Part shown: piece by piece, positions 22,250 to 46,532 of the stretch
How the letters are laid out: each line of letters opens with the position of its first letter
How positions within the stretch are numbered: the first letter of the stretch is position 1
Assembly: GCA_002633005.1 (NCBI GenBank)
Contig: NMRA01000244.1
Coordinates: 501,400 to 562,544 of the forward strand
Length of the DNA: 61,145 nucleotides
Direction: 5' to 3'
Source of the DNA: Phoronis australis
Lineage: Eukaryota > Phoronida > Phoronidae
Notes under the pieces: generated by a model
What the model was told of the DNA's origin: nothing
What the model saw: only the letters and a program-made list of their open reading frames with translations
Database searches by the model: none
Made by a program: the position numbers and the translations under genes

Positions 22250-24580
22250 AAGTTTCTATAATAACATTTTGGGTGAAATTTCGCGATATTTCGTCAAAAC
22301 GTTTTCATCGAGGAAACGATGACACAACCATGTTTGAGAACGACGTTTCAATATTTATCTAACATTCTGATACCATATTTTGTTTTCTGTATATTATTTT
22401 AGCTTAGTATGACTTTTTATTAATATAGAACCGTCGTTTACATGCTGCACTCTAACGCTGTTTTTTTTACATTTCCTGCTTCTAACAATATTTTCATACA
22501 TGTTTTCGAATGAGTCTAACGTGTGCTGCAACCCATTTTAGCACTTTGGAAACCGTTCTATTGGTGTGTTAAGAAAATCTTCCCCTTGAAATTTTGTTTT
22601 CATGAGTACGTACATTAACAGTTGCTCGTACCTAAAACGACGTACTACGGTATTTCGACCTAGGTACGGTATCCAACAGAGAGAAGTTTTAGATGGACCT
22701 GGAAAACTAGAACTTGTTGGTTTGTCGAGATTTCCCCGCGTAAACATCAGGTTGGGTTTTCTATGAGTTCACCACAAGTTTATGTTAGTCTCATTTGCTG
22801 TGAATGTGTATTGCAGGAAACTGAAGTATTTGACTGAAAGCGTGACCCGACTGCCAATATGACCGTGACATGTAGACCAATTCACAGCAAGCGCAGCATT
22901 TTGTCGATGTTGCTCCTTGATTATTTGGTTCGTCAACATTAAGCACATATCTGAAAACTTTTTGATTTCATTAGAAGTCTGTTCTTAAAAGGATTATTGT
23001 CTCGTGTCTATTTTAGTATTTTGGGTAATACTAAGCACATAATTATCTGAACATTTATTGATTTCAGTAGAGTTCTGTTCATGAATGGGTTACTGCCCCT
23101 TTACTATTTTAGTATTTTTGTCATTATTAAGCACAAATATGAACAGTTATTGATCTCATTAGAACACCGTTCTAAAGGGGAATGACTCAACTCACTGTAT
23201 GATTCCCGCAAGCTTAAGTTGAGTACATTTTCTTTTAACCCTTTTCTGTTTTCTTGGGAAGTGGAATTAGTTGGCGTCTTCGCACCCCAAAGTTTGCTAT
23301 TCTACATGCTTTCGTTTGCTGCCTCGCTTCAGGCTTACCAAAAGCAAACGGCTTTGGTACGTGGTTACCCGAACCGGAAAAAGCCAAAACCTTCGGATCT
23401 TTAAAAATGTAATAATTATATACAAAAGTTCTGCATTAAACACCATTTCACTAATGACCTAAGTTCAATACAGTTTAATAATTAAGATTGATTCACAACA
23501 ACTTAGACACTTGATTGACAGTCTCAGTTCAACCACATTGTAATTATGGGTTACAATAGATAAATAAAGGTATCTGTTTTTTGAAGGAAAGTCTTATCTG
23601 GGATCAAGCAAACCTCATCAAACTGTAACTAATTAAGTATTCACTTGGTCGATTGAAAGGAAGATGGAACACGTGAATACTCTTCAGATGTCTCCACATG
23701 AGATCTGCCTTCTTATAGTCAACCACTGAATTAGATGACTGATATGGCTTCTTATAGTCAACCATTGAATTAGATGACTTATATGACTTCTTATAGTCAA
23801 CCACTGAATTAGATAACTGACATGGCTTCTTATAGTCAACCATTGAATTAGATGAATGATATGGCTTCTTATAGTCAATCATTGAATTAGATGATTGATA
23901 TGGCTTCTTATAGTCAACCACTGAATTAGATGACTGATATGGCTTCTTATAATGCAACGCCAAATGAGAGGAGATCTCCCTTCTTATAGTCCAACCCCAA
24001 ATGAGATAACAGATCTGCCTTAAAATAGTCAAACCTCGAATGAGATGGTAGATCTGTTTTCTTATAGTCAAACCCCAAATGAGATGTCAGACCTGTTTTC
24101 TTATAGTCAAACTCCAAAAGAAATGACTGGCCTGTCTTCTTATTGTCATTCGCCAAACGAGATGACAGATCTGCCTTCTTATAGCCACACCCCAACTGAG
24201 ATGAAACGTCTGTCTTCTGATAGTTAAACACCAAATGAGATGCCTTCTTGTACTAAAATCTCAAATGACATGACAGATCTGCCTTCTTATAACCACACCC
24301 CAACTGAGATGAAACGTCTGTCTTCTGATAGTTAAACACCAAATGAGATGCCTTCTTGTACTAAAATCTCAAATGACATGACAGATCTGCCTTCTTATAA
24401 CCACACCCCAACTGAGATGAAACGTCTGTCTCTTGATAGTTAAACACCAAATGAGATGCCTTCTTGTACTAAAATCTCAAATGACATGACAGATCTGCCT
24501 TTTTATAGCCATACCCCAAATCATAATAAAATGAGGGACCTGCCTTCTGATAGCCATATCCCAAATGAAAGGTCATGTCT
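22250..24580. repeat. 2.15 kb duplicated block, copy 2 plus extra satellite units
   Basis: Copy of 20099-22248 with extra 108-bp units of the minisatellite before unique sequence resumes near 24500-24580. Confidence 0.85.
23688..24560. repeat. 39-bp minisatellite, array 2
   Basis: Same array as at 21540-22248, but with three full 108-bp higher-order units, starting near 24174, 24282 and 24390. It ends in a diverged unit near 24500-24560. Confidence 0.9.
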
Positions 24581-24802
24581 GCCTCCATTCCTAGGTGGTG
24601 ATTTGTGTTTAAGACTCAGTTGGCCCATGGTGGTCGACATTTATAACATTTGTACCAACGACGGCACTGCTGCATTGGATGATGGGTCCTCTTTTTACCA
24701 GTAAAATGTTCAAGCAAGTATTGTCTTTAATGTGATGAGCTAGTCTCTTCTAGGTACTCATGGGATTTCTTTTTCTTGAAGTAGTTCTGATCACTCGATG
24801 AA

Positions 24803-37292
<12,490 letters not shown>

Positions 37293-38527
37293 CTTGTTTC
37301 CCAGTTCTCACCAGATCTCTCACATGGATGTCTGTAAAAGCCACAACAACGTCAACAAAAGTCGAACATTTCAGTTACTAAAGGTGTAGGCCTAAAGCAA
37401 AGATATTGTATGCACTGCTACGAAGAATGAGGGCTTTAAATTTATCAGCATTGGCAAACGTTTGGTTATACTGAAACCATCTCATCGCCTCATTTGTTAA
37501 TTGTTTCTTAAAACAAAATAACTAATTCATCCCTAATTTTATCAAAGCTAATGTGCAAATATAAGCCTAGTACAGTTTGCACTAATCATTTGAATACATC
37601 GTTTATGAAAGCGTTGAACAGCTGACCCAGGATAAAGTTAGAGCTCTGGGGGTAACCTTCTGAAACATATTGTACATGAGGGTTCATAGTGCTGTCTTTT
37701 GTGTATTCCTTCTTATTTCATGGTTTCATATATTATATGGGTCACTAGCACCTCTCACTCAGGAGCAGCAGATTGTTTTGATTTCATAAACTGTCACACC
37801 AATTACTAAGTGGGGCCAACAAAACACTCACCACGCCAAAAGCGGTTGAATTCCTCGGTTCTTCACTCGACGAGTACGAAGCACTGAGTTCCCGTTAGCA
37901 GTTTTAGTTCGAATGAACGAGATGCGCTGATGGCTCAGGTAACGCCTAAATGTTATCAGAGGGATTTGGAACCAGAACGTGACCAAGCAGCTCTAGTCAC
38001 AAGGGGTCGATGCTGTACTTGAACTTGGAATTCTGGTTATCGCAAGATCGCCGTGTGAACTTGGAATTGCCTTGGAAACTTGGCAAGTTCATACCACGCT
38101 CAAATTGAAAAGAATTTGCGCTACACTAAATCAAATCACAGTTTAATGAAATTATGTAAATGTTGTTTTTGTGTTTTTCAGCATCGCACAAATTTTCAGT
38201 TATACAAAAGGTCAAAACACCCTAAACTAACCAGGAGCTGATAAGGTACAGTAGATGTTGACTAATACAAGCTTACATGAAGCATTATACATGTAACCTA
38301 GATCGCTAGGTAATGAAAGTATAGTGAGGTACGTGCAGTACAAAATCTAGATATCGAATACATGGAGATAACAAATATATACACATTTACCATGAATCTA
38401 GCAAACAGGTGAAGATACAATATAGTTTGTAATTAAGTTGTAACAAAGATATGTACAATATAAAACTAAAGTCTAGCTATCAACAGTATGAGGTAAAATA
38501 AACTGACCAATAAAATATAAACGGATT
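37293..38527. promoter_or_regulatory. Upstream region of copine, no coding sequence seen
   Basis: It would hold the promoter or a non-coding first exon. An AG lies 14 bases before the ATG at 37290, so an upstream exon is possible. No clear core promoter element was recognised. Confidence 0.3.
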
Positions 38528-38771
38528 TTAAAAGTAACTTACAGGAACACAAATAGGTCTCTGTATTTCCGGATTCTGTGTTTGAAAATTTGAAGTCACT
38601 TGTTTTTGGGTTTTCATGTGGTCATCTACAGAATTCTTAAGTTTGGGTGCTAAAAATCTAAAACCTTGCAGGCCATATTTTGTTGTTTTGACACTAGGAA
38701 TGCGAAGATTCATCAATCCTCTGTGATTGTAAAGATTGTCACGAGTGTTTAAAAGGTCACTGGCAGATGCG
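38528..38771 (-). pseudogene. LINE reverse-transcriptase ORF C-terminal relic
   Basis: The minus-strand reading NLRIPSVKTTKYGLQGFRFL, APKL, NSV resembles the conserved C-terminal motif of CR1/L2/RTE-like LINE ORF2 (R.P..KTT.YG..SF....LWNSLP). It is cut off by the N at 38772. Confidence 0.55.
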
Positions 38772-38772
38772 T

Positions 38773-38880
38773 NGGCCAGGGTTTTGCCCGTCAGACATTC
38801 GCACCCCCGAACTGACAAATAGAATCTGAGAGAGTTTTAGGGAGGCCATGGCCCCACTGCACCCTCTAAATCCGCCACTG
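38773..38880 (-). mobile_element. hAT-like terminal fragment
   Basis: On the minus strand a CAGTGGCGGATTTAG terminus starts at 38880, followed by GGTGCAGTGGGGCCATGGCC. This is the common start of non-autonomous hAT elements. The other end is lost at the N at 38772. Confidence 0.5.
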
Positions 38881-39205
38881 AGTGGCGCTTGAAGATGAAG
38901 AGCTTTGTAAAGTATCGGTATGTGTTGTAGGCGTCCTATGTAGAGGGAAATTCGATTTGTTTGAACTGGAAAGTCTTTACATTCTATTCTGCCATGAAAT
39001 TTGCAGGTGGTTTTGAGGGCATATTTGAAAGCCTTTTCAAGCTTGTCAGAATTTAAAAGACGATTCGCCGCGGCGGTGAATTTTCCTACGCGACACAAGT
39101 CCCGTATAAAGGATGAAATGAGCACAGACCCAGCAATCGCTTTCGCATTATATCATTCATCCCCTTGCATACATTCACTAGTAAGACCGAGATTGGAGAA
39201 ATAGG
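38881..39205 (-). other. Unassigned ORF fragment
   Basis: An open frame of about 100 codons (KAFKYALKTTCKFHGRIECK) with no recognised domain. It lies between TE fragments and may itself be one. Confidence 0.25.
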
Positions 39206-39235
39206 AGACACCTTTTATTTGTGCAATGCTCGATT

Positions 39236-39312
39236 GTCAGCCAGTAAACCCAGGATTCGAACCCGGGTCTCCCAAATGGGAGTCGGAGCTCAAACCACTG
39301 AGCCAAACAGTC
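39236..39312 (-). mobile_element. tRNA-like SINE head
   Basis: On the minus strand a good A box, TGGCTCAGTGGTTTGAGC, and a perfect B box, GGTTCGAATCC, with a T-arm (CCGGG/CCTGG) that folds. The expected anticodon stem does not form (a 5-bp stem with a 4-base loop instead). I read it as SINE or tRNA-derived rather than a working tRNA. Confidence 0.6.
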
Positions 39313-39559
39313 TTCTCTTGTGATCTTGAGGTCAACAATTAGAAAAATACTTTACAGTGAACAAAAACTTCCCTCTGATTACTGTATTGAATATATATTA
39401 CCAAGTTAATCACGCATACGCTATCTAGTTTGTGAACCGGCTTATCCCTGGACTGAACATGCTGAACGGCAAGCGCACTGAGTGCAGTGCGGAAGCGGAG
39501 TCAACATGCGAGCCAGAGAGCAAAAGCCCACAGGATTGGCTAAATCGCTAGATTGTTAT

Positions 39560-39810
39560 TGTGTGATAGTAAGGTTAGAAACAATGATGCTGACACACTC
39601 GCAGATTAACGTTCTGATGAACCGCTCGCCCAGTTCATCAGATTTTAATCTGTTTAAACACGGTTTTTCAGTCTATAATCCTAAGTGTAGGCTACTATAC
39701 TTTGGTAATCGGGCTAGTCATAAAAAAGACTCTCTCCGAGTTGGTTAGAATCAGGACCTTATTGGAGATTCTTACAGATATCTAAATTGTGTTATTAGCT
39801 GCTCGCACGG
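39560..39810 (+). pseudogene. LINE reverse-transcriptase relic
   Basis: The frames read CRLLYFGNRASHKKDSL and then GDSYRYLNCVIS, resembling the LINE RT segment (K...FG......YLGV.I). It is short, with stops. Confidence 0.45.
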
Positions 39811-42379
39811 CTCAAGCCGAAGCAGTTTTGCGTGTATGTTTCTCATTGACCAGTGAAACAATTAACTTTGACACACGCGGAAAAAATTACTATTTCAACA
39901 CAAAATTTTAACGTTGTCAGAGATCCCACAAATAAAACAAACATCAATAGGGCCTAGCGAGTAAAACCCTGACTCAAAGGGCACAAATGGCCATTGCAAC
40001 GCCGAGTAGTAAGACAGTACCGTGATTTCACAAGCAAACAGGTGACTATTATACCCGTGAGCAACAGCGCCGAACGTCGACGCTCGAGTTTTCCGCGGTG
40101 GTATTCGTTCGAATTATCGAACCCCTCCATAGTAGCAGCGCGTCAGCGTTACGTAGCATACATTCATTCGACACAGAAGCAGGAAGCTGATGAGGCCCTC
40201 TCCCCACTACTTGACCTCGTCACAGTCTCTTAAATCGTGAGACAGTTGGCATTTTTTAGTCCTTATGTCTTTCGCCTCCTTCGGGCGTTATCTCTATTTA
40301 TTTATTATATCGACGTTAGTGCGCGTCTCATTACTCGAGGGACCCTCATTCATTCAATGAGTACTTAAGTAAATCCATCTCTGTTTTGACCTGCAACGCA
40401 TAGGCATATTGCAAACTTTTGAGATCTGTTCTCATACCTAAAACTGATTGAGCAAGATTTTAGACAATTGGAATATATTCCGTTAGGCCTAACGCCGCAT
40501 AGCATACTATGACATTTTATAGCTGGATATAGACGTGATGTTTAATCCGGGCATGAAGAAATTTGTTTATAAAATTGAAAAACGGCACTCCGGTGTGTTC
40601 AAGTGAAAAATCATAGGAGCGCTAGTAAATAAAATCCTTCCGATTTGTGATGAAAATGCTACGTTTTTGTAGTGTTTTACCCAAAATATTGGAATCTTCC
40701 ATAAAAACTACAGACGAAAAAGGTAACCTTCCTTAGAGATTTCATACGAAAAAGGTACCCTTTCGTAGAGGAAGGATAACTGAACTTTCCGCAGGCACAT
40801 CTCGTATACCCCACACATGTAAGTACCTCCTCCGGTATGCCCCTTTTCTGCCATCCCATGTGGATGCCCGGGACCGTCGCCCGGCGCTCCCAACCCCGCC
40901 CCTCCCTCCACGTTACTGCCTAGGGCGTCTTTGATTCACGTGGTTTATCTTGACTCCGAACGGGACGCGCAATTTCGTCAAAAAAATTACACCCACAATT
41001 CCGTCAGGTGGTGATAGGAGTGACCTACCGTGACAAAATTTTCGTCGTTAATGATGGTGCTCCTTAACATCTTCATAGAACGGGTTGTACTTCACCTAGC
41101 TAGCGGGAAGAAATAGTTGACGTTCAGTGGAAAGTAATTAATTTCATTTATACTCAGCAACTCGAACAAAACATAAACCTCTTCTGCGTGTCTCTTGAGA
41201 GTCATTCGCTAATTTTTCTACACCTCTAAAGGCAATATTTTTTCTGTTAGATTTTCTTGGTCCGGTCTCGCAATTTCATAAGTTTCTTTGTCTTTTCTCC
41301 ATTTTCAATTACTCTAATCGTTTGTCGTACTTTTCACTATTCACGTTTGATACTTGATTTAATTTTTACAATTTCAATGTCTATAGGCAGTCGATTTGCC
41401 GAGGATTACTTGGCCAACTTTGAAGTTTCTGTTTTCTTCTTCGTATCTAGCTTCAGGTTCCGTTAGAATGGACAAAAGAAAATTTTCTTTCCCCAGTTCT
41501 TCAGTGATCGACAACCGGCATCATGCCGTGACAGCATTTGCAGTCGATGTTCAACCAACAGTAACCGTTTCAGCTCAGAAACCCATCTCGTTGACATGTG
41601 TTCGAGCCGGAAACAGAACGCTTCATGACAGTGCCGATTTCGTCTGAAAGTGAAGACACTCTCATATTGTAACACGTCAGCAAAGGGGTTTTCATATCAC
41701 ACATTCGTCTTTTACACTTCATATTACTGTATGGCCATAACAAGTATGATTTGCCACATTTGTAAAGAAACTATGCGTTGTTATGCATCCACATATTTAT
41801 ATATATTTTTAATTTATATGTTGGTTCATATTGCCATCATCTCTGTCCGGCACCTGAGCCTTCGAAGTTGTATTTCAATCCTCAACCCCTAACAGAAACT
41901 TCATCACACTTTAAGTGCACCAAGCTTGGGACACAGTGGCTACCACAATTTGAAAAAGAAAGTATAATCTTCTAATTGCAATTCTCAAATTCAATTGAAC
42001 TTGATATTCACTAAGTCTACTGCAAAGACAGTCGGATCTCTGACCTAATCGTAGAATGTACATATTGATTCAAGCACCAGAGTGGGCACATTCTGGGACA
42101 AAAGAAAAAAGTATATATCATCGGACTGCATTAAAATATTGGAGTAAGGGGCTTAGCATCTCAAACGGATTTGTGATAGCACACAGTTCTATATAAAGGC
42201 ACATTTTTAGGCAATAATTTCCTAAACTTTTTGAGATTAGTTAGTCATACCATGGGATTCCGTGAAAAGCAGTACAACAGTTTGTGAATATGTGGGAGGT
42301 GTGTTAGTTGTCACGAAATCAAAAAAAAAACACAAGCTCCATTCAAGCCAATCATAGCATCAGGATTCAACGAGCGCTT
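39811..42379. other. No gene recognised
   Basis: Only short ORFs on either strand, with no domain I can name and no clear repeats. Confidence 0.4.
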
Positions 42380-42960
42380 GGGGTCTTGTCCCATCTTACT
42401 TATGTGCTAAGTTTAAGATGACTACTAATCGCTACAATACTAGGTCCTCATCATCATCTTATTTCAATCTTCCTAAACGCAGAAGCGAGACTGGGAAAAA
42501 ATCATTTTCCTACAGCGGGCCCTTTTTGGAACTCTCTCCCTGCAGATGTCAAATCTACATCATCCTTTCTAACCTTTAAAAAATTATAAGAAATAGACTT
42601 AACTCCATGTAATGTCTAAGAATTGCATGTTTATTCATTTGTTTTTATATAATGTCTTACTTTTATTAATTATTGATTATCTGTTTTAATTTTTTTATAT
42701 TTATATTTTTTATTTTTTAGTTTATTATCTTGTCTTAATTTCCTTATATTTTATTTATCATATTTTATTTTTTAATTAGCTTCATCAGTTTTTCCATGTT
42801 AATTTCTTATTATTTGCTCATTACTTAAAATTGTCTTTCATTTTGTATTTCTGTTTTTGTCTTACTATCTGTTTTTTACTGAGGGCCCCCATGGAATGCA
42901 GTGTGAACTGATGGGGCTACCGTCATTGTAAATATTACATTAATAATAAAACAATAATAA
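42380..42960 (+). mobile_element. L2/CR1-like LINE 3' end, 5'-truncated
   Basis: One frame reads RLGKNHFPTAGPFWNSLPAD, then VKSTSSFLTFKKL, the C-terminal hallmark of L2/CR1-type ORF2. A T-rich 3' UTR follows, then GGGCCCCCATGGAATGCAGT and a simple tail of AATAATAAAACAATAATAA ending near 42960. Confidence 0.7.
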
Positions 42961-43039
42961 ATAAGCGCTCTCATAAACATTTTATGTCTGGTATTACAGA
43001 AATTTATGTCCTTTTCTTTGTGTATAACTGCCGTGTGTA

Positions 43040-43093
43040 GATCATTATATTAGTCTTACTGCCACATAATACAATAAGACTAATATAATGATC
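43040..43093. repeat. Perfect 19-bp hairpin
   Basis: GATCATTATATTAGTCTTA at 43040-43058 is the exact complement of 43075-43093, with a 16-base loop. Confidence 0.9.
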
Positions 43094-44576
43094 CGTGTAT
43101 ATCGAACACCAGTTGACGTGGCAGTCTTGACTAACACCTTCACATTAATTTACTATTGCATATAATCCCAATGAGGAAGCAGGTGTTCATTAGTGAAACA
43201 CAATGTGTTAATAGATAGGATTATTCACAGGTAAGATCTCAATGTAGATGTTTACAGGGATGTTTATAATTGACCATTACAGTTGAAGGCAGGTGCAATG
43301 TATATACAGATGCTCTGGTTTAAATGACATGATTAGGAAAGATAGTAGGTTATTAACCCTCAACGATGATGCTTTGATGTGTCGTTAGAATGCACAGAAT
43401 CAAGGTAAAAGAAAACATGTCTATGCCGTAAGTAGCACAATAGATCATTCCATCAGTTGCAAGTCACATCATCAAGCCCTTGTCTAAAATGTTACTATCG
43501 AGTACGTGCGAAAGACAGATCCCTTGGAAAGTTAACTGCTGAAATAGAATAAAGGTTTGCAAGTGACACTAGTCTAGGTTGGTGGCATTTTCAATAACCA
43601 TTCTAGGATGAAACCTGCTTACTCAAGATGCAATTTGATAACTTCAGGCACAAAGACATGTAAGACTCAAGAGTTGGTTGTCATGCCTTCATCATTTCCA
43701 GAATAACTGAAACAACTTTTGATTAAAATAATGCTTGACAAACTTAAGTAGAAATGTCACAGTGAGACGTGGCTGCCATATTGGTAATACATGCTAGCCA
43801 GTAAGCTCCTCTCGAGATTCTTTCTTTTTAGTCACGTGACCTTGCAAAGTCTTATGATATTGCTTTTCCAGCAAGAAACCAGTTCTAGTGAACGCCCACA
43901 GATCAAACTGGGAAAGCTTTGCTTGAACACTTCAATTCCTTTCGTGATACTTTCATAAACGTCAGTGCGTTGGAGTCTAGCAATTGGCATTTTGCAATTC
44001 CATTACAGTTGTGCTAGCATGAACAAGGATCTGCATGAATGGTAGAAGATTTTCAGGAAATAAAACTCTCCCACAATGCACTTGAAAAAGGACTGACAAC
44101 AGATTTGATATCACACCATAATTTTTCAACATGTGCCTGACTCATTATGTGGACCTGATTGACAACTGGTTCTAAATTAGGCCAGTGTATATATAGTTAT
44201 TCTCTGAATCTAGGAGCCAGTAAGAGAAGGAATAGCAATGCAGTAAACTCTACTGAAACGAGCTGCGTTGCGGGCTTGCACACTTTTCAGTCAATCGGCG
44301 CACAAAACATTAGCGCCAATCAACATGTCTGTCGGGTGTTTCCGGACTAGGATGATTCACATAAATTCTCTGCAGTGACAAGAGTGCAGTCGCCATTTTG
44401 GTTGTAATAGCATTTCTGAAGTCCGTCACTGATAATGTATTCAAGTTTTATTTCGTAGATAATAGTAGTATTGATTTGAATAGTGTACTTTGCATTGGCT
44501 TTGAAGATGACGTCAGTAATTCACCTCTTTCACGAACGCGGGGCGCTGCTGTCGTGTTGATCGAAAACGAGGCGCC
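43094..44576. other. No gene recognised
   Basis: No sustained ORF, tRNA or known element seen. Confidence 0.4.
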
Positions 44577-44786
44577 TTGACAAACATGGCATCGTCCTGC
44601 AAGGTGTTGTGGTCAAAAGACTTATCAACGTTACCAAAAATCAAGTTGTCTGATGTTGAATCGATCTCCAAAAAACATACCGTCCAATACTTACGGCAAC
44701 TAGACTTTTACCCTCCTCTGCCATTCCTTAGTAGTTTTCCCTCTTTTGAAAAAGTGTGGAAGTCAGGGATATACCCAGGCTTTTAG
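44577..44786 (+). CDS. Uncharacterised ORF, cut by a repeat element
   Basis: It begins near 44586 with ATG (MASSCKVLWSKDLSTLPKIK) and runs until the repeat at about 44763, so the natural C-terminus is missing. No domain is recognised. It could be a host exon or part of a transposon protein. Confidence 0.3.
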   Translation: MTNMASSCKVLWSKDLSTLPKIKLSDVESISKKHTVQYLRQLDFYPPLPFLSSFPSFEKVWKSGIYPGF

Positions 44787-46056
44787 TCTTGAAAAACCCT
44801 GCTCGCCAGCTGGGCGAGTGCCGGAGCCAGAAAATCTACTCGCCAAGCCCGAAGTTCGGTCACCCGGCCGTTGGCGCCAGTCACCACAAACTTGCTGCTA
44901 ATTTAAATAAAAATCATCGTTTCGTGCACTGATGTCACCATCTATTNNNNNNNNNNNNNNNNNNNNNNNNNNNNNNNNNNNNNNNNNNNNNNNNNNNNNN
45001 NNNNNNNNNNNNNNNNNNNNNNNNNNNNNNNNNNNNNNNNNNNNNNNNNNNNNNNNNNNNNNNNNNNNNNNNNNNNNNNNNNNNNNNNNNNNNNNNNNNN
45101 NNNNNNNNNNNNNNNNNNNNNNNNNNNNNNNNNNNNNNNNNNNNNNNNNNNNNNNNNNNNNNNNNNNNNNNNNNNNNNNNNNNNNNNNNNNNNNNNNNNN
45201 NNNNNNNNNNNNNNNNNNNNNNNNNNNNNNNNNNNNNNNNNNNNNNNNNNNNNNNNNNNNNNNNNNNNNNNNNNNNNNNNNNNNNNNNNNNNNNNNNNNN
45301 NNNNNNNNNNNNNNNNNNNNNNNNNNNNNNNNNNNNNNNNNNNNNNNNNNNNNNNNNNNNNNNNNNNNNNNNNNNNNNNNNNNNNNNNNNNNNNNNNNNN
45401 NNNNNNNNNNNNNNNNNNNNNNNNNNNNNNNNNNNNNNNNNNNNNNNNNNNNNNNNNNNNNNNNNNNNNNNNNNNNNNNNNNNNNNNNNNNNNNNNNNNN
45501 NNNNNNNNNNNNNNNNNNNNNNNNNNNNNNNNNNNNNNNNNNNNNNNNNNNNNNNNNNNNNNNNNNNNNNNNNNNNNNNNNNNNNNNNNNNNNNNNNNNN
45601 NNNNNNNNNNNNNNNNNNNNNNNNNNNNNNNNNNNNNNNNNNNNNNNNNNNNNNNNNNNNNNNNNNNNNNNNNNNNNNNNNNNNNNNNNNNNNNNNNNNN
45701 NNNNNNNNNNNNNNNNNNNNNNNNNNNNNNNNNNNNNNNNNNNNNNNNNNNNNNNNNNNNNNNNNNNNNNNNNNNNNNNNNNNNNNNNNNNNNNNNNNNN
45801 NNNNNNNNNNNNNNNNNNTTTTTTACTGCCGGAGCATCGACACGATGACCAAACTGAACCTTAAATTCATGATAAAAACAGCACAAGGAGGAGGAAAATT
45901 ATTCATATTCATCTGGGAAACGATATATAGTGCTTTTGCGCTCTGAAATTCGCTCGCCACCGGGCGACCGGCAAGTCAACTTCTACTCGCCCAGCACCAT
46001 TTTTACTCGCATTGGCGACTGGGCGAATGGCTAAGTATATCCCTGGGAAGGATACC
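44763..46056. mobile_element. Element with CAGGGATATAC terminal repeats, spanning an assembly gap
   Basis: The left end CAGGGATATACCCAGGC and the right end GTATATCCCTG are inverted. Both ends continue into TCGCC/GGGCGA-rich sequence (44800-44860 and 45945-46030). A CAGGG start suggests a hAT-type element. Flanking TGGAAG and GGGAAG may be a decayed target duplication. The interior is mostly unknown because of the gap. Confidence 0.5.
44947..45818. other. Assembly gap (872 N)
   Basis: Run of N. Apparent long ORFs on both strands across it are artefacts. Confidence 0.99.
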
Positions 46057-46202
46057 GACGAGATATTACTGGAATTGGTACGTTCAGGCACTGCACAGTA
46101 CACCATGGCCAGCTGATGATCACTCACGAGGTTTTATCAGTGTGCCTCGCTTTCGATCAGTATTTAAAGATGGCGCGGGAAGATGGCGCTTTCGTGAAAT
46201 AG

Positions 46203-46532
46203 GTGAATAGCAGTGATGATACTGTAGAGCAATGGGTGAAATTCAGGAAAATGGACTGGGTTGACAATGCTGAGTACATTCGGGAAACCAACTGGCGTCC
46301 GCCTAAGCATAACATTGGCTTGTTGTCGCAATCGCCTTCCACCTGTGTGATGTTAGAACAGTTAGCGCACACACACCGACACGCCAAGATTGAACGGTCT
46401 TTGTTCGCCATGAACTGTGATATAAGGGCGGTGAATTGCATTGTGGGATATGATCTAGTTTGTTTTCCCCAACACCATGTCACGGTGTCAAAGTTTCAAC
46501 ATTTCGCAGATTTTTTATTTTCGCTTTTTTAA
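46203..46532 (+). CDS. Uncharacterised ORF
   Basis: About 109 codons, including WVKFRKMDWVDNAEYIRETN, with no recognised domain. It sits just beyond the repeat that interrupts the 44577 ORF, so both may be parts of one gene or one transposon. Confidence 0.3.
   Translation: MNSSDDTVEQWVKFRKMDWVDNAEYIRETNWRPPKHNIGLLSQSPSTCVMLEQLAHTHRHAKIERSLFAMNCDIRAVNCIVGYDLVCFPQHHVTVSKFQHFADFLFSLF

Noticed and set aside
39236-39312. Functional tRNA gene
   Set aside because: Good A and B boxes, but the anticodon arm does not fold as 5 bp plus 7-base loop; a SINE head fits better.
44932-45886. 310-codon ORFs on both strands
   Set aside because: They run through 872 N and carry no sequence information.
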